Shown: piece by piece, positions 33,579 through 36,983 of the stretch
How positions within the stretch are numbered: the first letter of the stretch is position 1
Layout of the letters: each line of letters starts with the position of its first letter
Source of the DNA: Burkholderia dolosa
Lineage (GTDB): Bacteria > Pseudomonadota > Gammaproteobacteria > Burkholderiales > Burkholderiaceae
Length of the DNA: 36,983 bases
Assembly: GCF_902499135.1 (NCBI RefSeq)
Contig: NZ_CABVPR010000059.1
Coordinates: forward strand, 1-36,983
Direction: 5' to 3'
Program-made: the position numbers and the translations under genes
Notes under the pieces: model-generated
Databases searched by the model: none
The model's input: only the letters and a program-made list of their open reading frames with translations
Told to the model about the DNA's origin: nothing

Positions 33579-34829
33579 ATGTCGAACGAACAGAACACGC
33601 CGTCCGCCACCCGCCGCCGTCTCGGCGGGTGGATGACCAGCGAGGAGTCGCACATGGCCGCGTTCCGCGAAAAAATCGCGGCCGAAGCGCGCGCGCATGC
33701 CGGCGAACGGCTGCGCACGCCGGCCGTGCAGGAACTCGCGCGGCTGTTCGACGACAACGCGGTGCTGCACATGGGCCTCGCGCGCGCGATCGACGAGGCG
33801 CTCGCGTCCGGCCGCCAGCTCGGCTACACATCGATCGGCGAGCTGATGGCGGTGATCGACCATCTGATGACGTACACGCCGCCGTTCAGCGAATCGAGCC
33901 TGATCGTCTGCCCGCTGAACGCGTTCCTCGACTGGCCGATGTGCATGCCGTCGGGCCGCGCGGTGTTCCGCGACGCGGCGGTCAACGCGCATCTGAAGCG
34001 CGTGCTCAACGTATGGTGCGAATTCCTCGGCGGGCCGCACTCGCGCGCGCACCTCGACACGTCGCCGCCGAACGGCTGGTTCTGCGAGGAAGCGCGCAAG
34101 CGGATCGGGATGTCGCAGTTCGAGTATCGCGAAGATCAGCCGCACTGGGGCTTCGACTCGTGGAACGACTTCTTCACGCGGCGCTTTCGTGCGGGCATGC
34201 GGCCGGTCGCGGCGCCGGACGATCCGCACGTGATCGTCAGCGCATGCGAGGCGTCGCCGTACAACGCGGAAACCAACGTGAAGCTGCGCGACAAGTTCTG
34301 GATCAAGCAGCAGCCGTATTCGCTGCGCGACATCTTCACGCCGGGGCGGATGTCGCTCGCGGAGCGCTTCGTCGGCGGCGATCTGTACCAGGCGTATCTG
34401 ACCGCGTACAACTACCACCGGTGGCACGCGCCGGTGCGCGGCGTCGTCACGCATGCGTATCGCGTCGACGGCACGTACTACTCGGTTGCCGATGCGGAAG
34501 GCGTCGATCCATCGGGCCTCAACGATTCGCAAGGCTACATGACGGCGGTGGCCGCCCGCGCGATCGTCGCGATCTCGAGCGACGATCCGGGGATCGGCAC
34601 CGTGGCCGCGGTGTTCGTCGGGATGGGCGACGTGTCGTCGTGCGTGATCGAGGTCGTGCCCGGTCAACGCGTCGACAAGGGCGATGAAATCGGCTATTTC
34701 CAGTACGGCGGATCGACGTACTGCCTGCTGTTCGAGCCGGGCGTGATCGACCGCTTCCTGTATGCGCCGCCGTTCGACGGCGAGCCGCCGGTCGTGCAGG
34801 TCAATGCGTCGGTCGCGATCGCGCGATGA
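33579..34829 (+). CDS. Phosphatidylserine decarboxylase-like protein (PSD/PsiD group)
   Basis: 416-residue soluble protein with an N-terminal PSDC-type region (MTSEESHMAAFREKIAAEAR, FSESSLIVCPLNAFLDWPMCMP, FGF-like WGFDSWNDFFTRRF) and a C-terminal decarboxylase domain (YNYHRWHAPVRGVVTHAYRV, VGMGDVSSCVIEVVPGQRVD). YFQYGGSTYCLLF contains the GGST self-cleavage motif; Ser379 would become the pyruvoyl cofactor. The family includes PsiD-like amino-acid decarboxylases as well as lipid enzymes. The lack of membrane segments and the long N-terminal domain favour a small-molecule (for example aromatic amino acid) substrate over phosphatidylserine. GGAGG lies 6 bp before the ATG. The substrate is unproved. 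Confidence 0.85.
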   Translation: MSNEQNTPSATRRRLGGWMTSEESHMAAFREKIAAEARAHAGERLRTPAVQELARLFDDNAVLHMGLARAIDEALASGRQLGYTSIGELMAVIDHLMTYTPPFSESSLIVCPLNAFLDWPMCMPSGRAVFRDAAVNAHLKRVLNVWCEFLGGPHSRAHLDTSPPNGWFCEEARKRIGMSQFEYREDQPHWGFDSWNDFFTRRFRAGMRPVAAPDDPHVIVSACEASPYNAETNVKLRDKFWIKQQPYSLRDIFTPGRMSLAERFVGGDLYQAYLTAYNYHRWHAPVRGVVTHAYRVDGTYYSVADAEGVDPSGLNDSQGYMTAVAARAIVAISSDDPGIGTVAAVFVGMGDVSSCVIEVVPGQRVDKGDEIGYFQYGGSTYCLLFEPGVIDRFLYAPPFDGEPPVVQVNASVAIAR

Positions 34830-34881
34830 GCGCGACAGGCGATAAGCGCCGCGCCGGCGCGACCGGCTCGTCGGCGACGCG

Positions 34882-35106
34882 TCACGCGTCGGTGCCGACG
34901 AACCCGCGGCCGTCGTGGCGTTGCACGCACTGCAGGATCGTCAGCCCGTCGGGCGTCAGCGCAGGCCGGCGCGCGCCCGACGCGTCGGCGCGCATCTCGA
35001 TCAGGCGTTGCTCGACCAGCGCGACGACGTCGTCGCGATCGATCTGAATCTGCTCCGGTGCGCGGTGCACCAGGAACAATGCGGCAAGTTCATGGGCGGT
35101 CAGCAT
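34882..35106 (-). CDS. Hypothetical protein, winged-helix-like
   Basis: 74-residue protein, MLTAHELAALFLVHRAPEQI, QIDRDDVVALVEQRLIEMRA, then RRPALTPDGLTILQCVQRHD. The order of helices with an L-x-P-x-G turn resembles a small winged-helix module, but no family is recognised. The ATG at 35106 has GGGGAG upstream; the longer frame beyond it is Arg-rich and unlikely. A repeated upstream element at 35286-35308 may be its promoter. Confidence 0.65.
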   Translation of the reverse strand: MLTAHELAALFLVHRAPEQIQIDRDDVVALVEQRLIEMRADASGARRPALTPDGLTILQCVQRHDGRGFVGTDA

Positions 35107-35285
35107 GCTCGTCTCCCCGTTGACGATATCGCGCGATGCAGCGACGGCATCGCGACGACGCGCGGCGAACGGTACGCCGCGAACGGATAGACATGCATGG
35201 ACCATGCCAGGCAGCACAGCGCAACCGAGCCCCACGCTGCCGACGCAGCGCGATCCGCCCCCGCAGTGCGCGCGAGCGCCGCTGC

Positions 35286-35308
35286 AAAGTTTTCAACGGC
35301 GTGTAACG
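35286..35308. promoter_or_regulatory. Repeated promoter-like element, copy 1
   Basis: On the minus strand: GTTACACG, 2 bp, GTTGAAA, 1 bp, CTTT. The same order of blocks occurs at 36408-36430. Each copy is 150-180 bp upstream of a minus-strand gene start. It does not fit standard sigma70 spacing by itself and may be an activator site. Confidence 0.4.
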
Positions 35309-35363
35309 GCGCGTGCCGGCCCTTCGCCGCGCGGCGAAGCGTCTGACGAATCGCGCGCGGCGC

Positions 35364-35705
35364 TCAGGCGTCGCGTCGGCGCGCCAGTCCGGCCTTCACC
35401 GCTTCGGCGGCGGCGCTGCCCTGCGCGCGGAAGTAGCCGCTATGGAGCACGACCGCGCCCTGCCCGTCGGCCATCACGTCCGCGCACGCGGCTTCGATGC
35501 GCGCGCGCCCGCGCTCGAATGCGTCGCGCAAGTCGGCTTCGAGTGGAGAACGCGCGCCGAAATGATCCTCGAGCGCTTCGACGGTGATCGCGCAGCTTTC
35601 ACGCCGACCGTCGACGTCGACGAAAAAGCGCAGCTGCAGCGCCGCGCCGTCGAACTGCGGCGGCGCGTCGGCGAGCGTCACGCGGCGTACGGATTCGGTC
35701 GCCAT
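35364..35705 (-). CDS. DUF1488 family protein
   Basis: 113-residue cytoplasmic protein matching the DUF1488 pattern: VTLADAPPQFDGAALQLRFF, VDVDGRRESCAITVEALEDH, FGARSPLEADLRDAFERGRA and IEAACADVMADG with a final VVLHSGYF. The function of the family is unknown. The ATG at 35705 is 4 bp after the PfpI stop on the same strand, so the two are probably one transcript. No strong ribosome-binding site precedes it, which suggests translational coupling. 35107-35363 holds only the repeated element. Confidence 0.8.
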   Translation of the reverse strand: MATESVRRVTLADAPPQFDGAALQLRFFVDVDGRRESCAITVEALEDHFGARSPLEADLRDAFERGRARIEAACADVMADGQGAVVLHSGYFRAQGSAAAEAVKAGLARRRDA

Positions 35706-35709
35706 CGCG

Positions 35710-36258
35710 TTACGCGTGCCGCGCGGCAAGGCATTCGACCAGCGCGCCGTTGAACGCCGGCAGATCGTCCGGCTTGCGGCTCGTGATCAGCTTGCCGTCG
35801 CGCACGACGGGCTCGTCGACCCACTTGCCGCCCGCATTGCGGATGTCGTCCTGCAGGCTCGGCCAGCTCGTCATCGTGCGCCCTTCGACGAGGCCCGCCG
35901 ATACCAGCAGCCATCCGCCGTGGCAGATCGCGGCGATCGGCTTGCCGCCACCGACGGCCGCCGTCACGAACTCGCGCGCGGCCGGAATCATCCGGATCGC
36001 GTCGCCGTTGATGACGCCGCCCGGCAACACGACCGCGTCGTAGTCGCCTTCGCGCGCGTCGTCGAACGTACGATCGACCTTCACGCGCTGGCCCTTGTCG
36101 ACGTGCCTGAATCCCTGGATCTCGCCGGGCTTCAGCGAAATCACGTCGACCTGCGCGCCGGCGTCGGCCAGCGCGCGCTGCGGCTCGACGAGTTCCGCTT
36201 CCTCGAAACCGTCGACCGCGAGGATCGCCACCTTGCAATGGTCCAGCTTGCCGCTCAT
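35710..36258 (-). CDS. DJ-1/PfpI family protein (class I glutamine amidotransferase-like)
   Basis: 182-residue protein of the PfpI/YhbO group, usually stress-protective glyoxalase, deglycase or protease-like proteins. KVAILAVDGFEEAELVEPQR carries the conserved Glu. DYDAVVLPGGVINGDAIRM, and AAICHGGWLLVSAGLVEGRT with nucleophile Cys112 and His113 follow. The C-terminus is DLPAFNGALVECLA. The start has GGAGG upstream. It is followed by DUF1488 in the same operon, and a repeated element at 36408-36430 lies upstream. Confidence 0.93.
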   Translation of the reverse strand: MSGKLDHCKVAILAVDGFEEAELVEPQRALADAGAQVDVISLKPGEIQGFRHVDKGQRVKVDRTFDDAREGDYDAVVLPGGVINGDAIRMIPAAREFVTAAVGGGKPIAAICHGGWLLVSAGLVEGRTMTSWPSLQDDIRNAGGKWVDEPVVRDGKLITSRKPDDLPAFNGALVECLAARHA

Positions 36259-36407
36259 GAATTACCTCCATCGTGATGCGGCACCCGATGTGCCGCGGGG
36301 TCCGTGCGCAATCCGCGTGCCGACGCGGCCGCGCGGCCGGCGTCGCGGCATCGCGGGTCGCGGGTTCGCGCCCTGCATGGGCGGCACGCGCTGCGCACGC
36401 GGATTGG

Positions 36408-36430
36408 AAAGATTTCAACGCACGTGTAAG
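36408..36430. promoter_or_regulatory. Repeated promoter-like element, copy 2
   Basis: On the minus strand: TTACACG, 3 bp, GTTGAAA, 1 bp, CTTT, matching copy 1 at 35286-35308. It lies 150 bp upstream of the PfpI start and directly after the end of the gene at 36447. Confidence 0.4.
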
Positions 36431-36446
36431 CCGCCGGCGTACGCGC

Positions 36447-36809
36447 TCACTGCAGATGTCGGGCCGCGTCGAGCATCGCGTCGGTCAGCTCGACGGTCAG
36501 CGTCTGGTCCTCGTCGAGGTCCGGCAGCCGCTCGAGCATCTGCTGCACCGTCTCGTGCAGCAGCGCGTGCACGCGCATCCGCGCGCCGTCGTCGAGGTCC
36601 GCGTAGCGCTCCATCGTGTCGCAGTCGAGCGCGAGCACGACCGAATGCCGCGCGCTGTCCGGCGGCGCATCGGCCGCGGTGGCCCACGCCGCATGAAAGG
36701 TGATCCTGCCTGTCGCGACGTCGAGGTGAACCGTCGTATCGAGATCGTCGGTATCGACATCGCTGTCCGTGTCGTCGTCCTCGAGCCAGGTCCGGGAGTT
36801 CGAATGCAT
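36447..36809 (-). CDS. Acidic hypothetical protein
   Basis: 120-residue, strongly acidic protein: WLEDDDTDSDVDTDDLDTTV, then VATGRITFHAAWATAAD, LALDCDTMERYADLDDGARM, VHALLHETVQQMLERLPDLD and LTDAMLDAARHLQ. The first 25 residues are an Asp run; the rest looks like a compact alpha/beta domain. It may belong to a Burkholderia-specific DUF (DUF3022 comes to mind, not confirmed). The start has AGGAGGAC just upstream. Confidence 0.7.
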   Translation of the reverse strand: MHSNSRTWLEDDDTDSDVDTDDLDTTVHLDVATGRITFHAAWATAADAPPDSARHSVVLALDCDTMERYADLDDGARMRVHALLHETVQQMLERLPDLDEDQTLTVELTDAMLDAARHLQ

Positions 36810-36893
36810 GATGTCCTCCTGCGTGGTGGCCGCGCGCGGGCCGCGCAGCCGCTGCCGTTACGGCGCGCCGGCATCGCCGACGCGCCGTCGTCG

Positions 36894-36983
36894 TCAATAA
36901 CCGCTGGAACCGGCGCTGCCCGTGCCGCCCGCGCCGCCGCCGCCGGAACCGGTCGCGCCCGACGAGCGGCCGTTGCCGGCACC
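36894..36983 (-). CDS. C-terminal end of a Gly/Ser-rich protein (partial)
   Basis: The minus strand from the window edge reads 29 codons of Gly, Ser, Ala and Thr (ending GTGSAGSSGY) before a TGA at 36896-36894. The low-complexity tail suggests a flexible or secreted C-terminus; the gene body is outside the window, so no function can be given. Confidence 0.55.
   Translation of the reverse strand, partial: GAGNGRSSGATGSGGGGAGGTGSAGSSGY

Noticed and set aside
33456-34667. 403-codon minus-strand frame over the decarboxylase-like gene
   Set aside because: His/Arg-rich shadow caused by extreme GC3; the plus strand has the GGST motif and a strong ribosome-binding site.
1-36983. tRNA, rRNA, CRISPR array, riboswitch
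   Set aside because: Nothing with a recognisable cloverleaf, repeat-spacer pattern or known aptamer core was seen by eye; a covariance-model scan would be decisive.

Overview
The window looks like a chromosomal segment of a Burkholderia (sensu stricto) species. The evidence is high GC with strong GC3 bias, two OmpC-type porins whose mature ends begin QSSVTL, a DUF5993-DsbB gene pair, and a right end of small conserved proteins of a kind common in that genus. No rRNA, tRNA or CRISPR array was found. The species call is inference.

Layout. (A) 1-589: degraded DNA with an IS3-family transposase remnant. (B) 590-5106, minus strand: a Tat-exported sulfatase followed by a beta-barrel protein, a lipoprotein and a porin, with a divergent LysR regulator at 5263-6264. 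(C) 6265-12450, plus strand: a 14-TM drug-efflux-type MFS with its MarR regulator and a palindromic operator over the promoter, then a RhtX/FptX-like transporter and a TonB-dependent siderophore receptor. (D) 12566-13314: DUF5993 and an unusual DsbB. (E) 13409-18157, minus strand: a TMAO/DMSO respiration operon made of a tri-haem cytochrome c, a TorD-like chaperone and a DorA/TorA-type molybdoenzyme. (F) 19074-25993, plus strand: two AspT-type aspartate:alanine exchangers (the first broken by two frameshifts), aspartate 4-decarboxylase AsdA, and a second porin. (G) 26917-31141: a frameshifted hypothetical gene, then a class III anaerobic ribonucleotide reductase operon in which the glycyl-radical domain is encoded as its own small gene between nrdD and nrdG. 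(H) 31165-33150: a graveyard of mobile DNA (Mu-like head gene fragment, IS3-family element with a frameshifted transposase, internally deleted tyrosine integrase). (I) 33208-36983: GC-richer DNA with a phosphatidylserine-decarboxylase-like protein, DUF1488, a DJ-1/PfpI protein and small conserved proteins.

How it fits together. Blocks E and G are for growth without oxygen, and FNR-like TTGAT-N4-(A)TCAA boxes lie upstream of them and in two other intergenic regions. AspT/AsdA converts aspartate decarboxylation into a proton gradient and so also suits energy-limited, low-oxygen cells. The LysR/sulfatase divergent promoter and the aspT promoter region share a GTT-N10-AAC dyad, suggesting one regulator for both. 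IS3-family remnants at 397-555 and 31319-32481 bracket blocks B-G, so about 31-33 kb may be an acquired low-oxygen fitness island. The most unusual features are the split anaerobic ribonucleotide reductase, the chimeric cytochrome of the DMSO-reductase operon, and the DsbB whose second cysteine pair has moved to a C-terminal tail.
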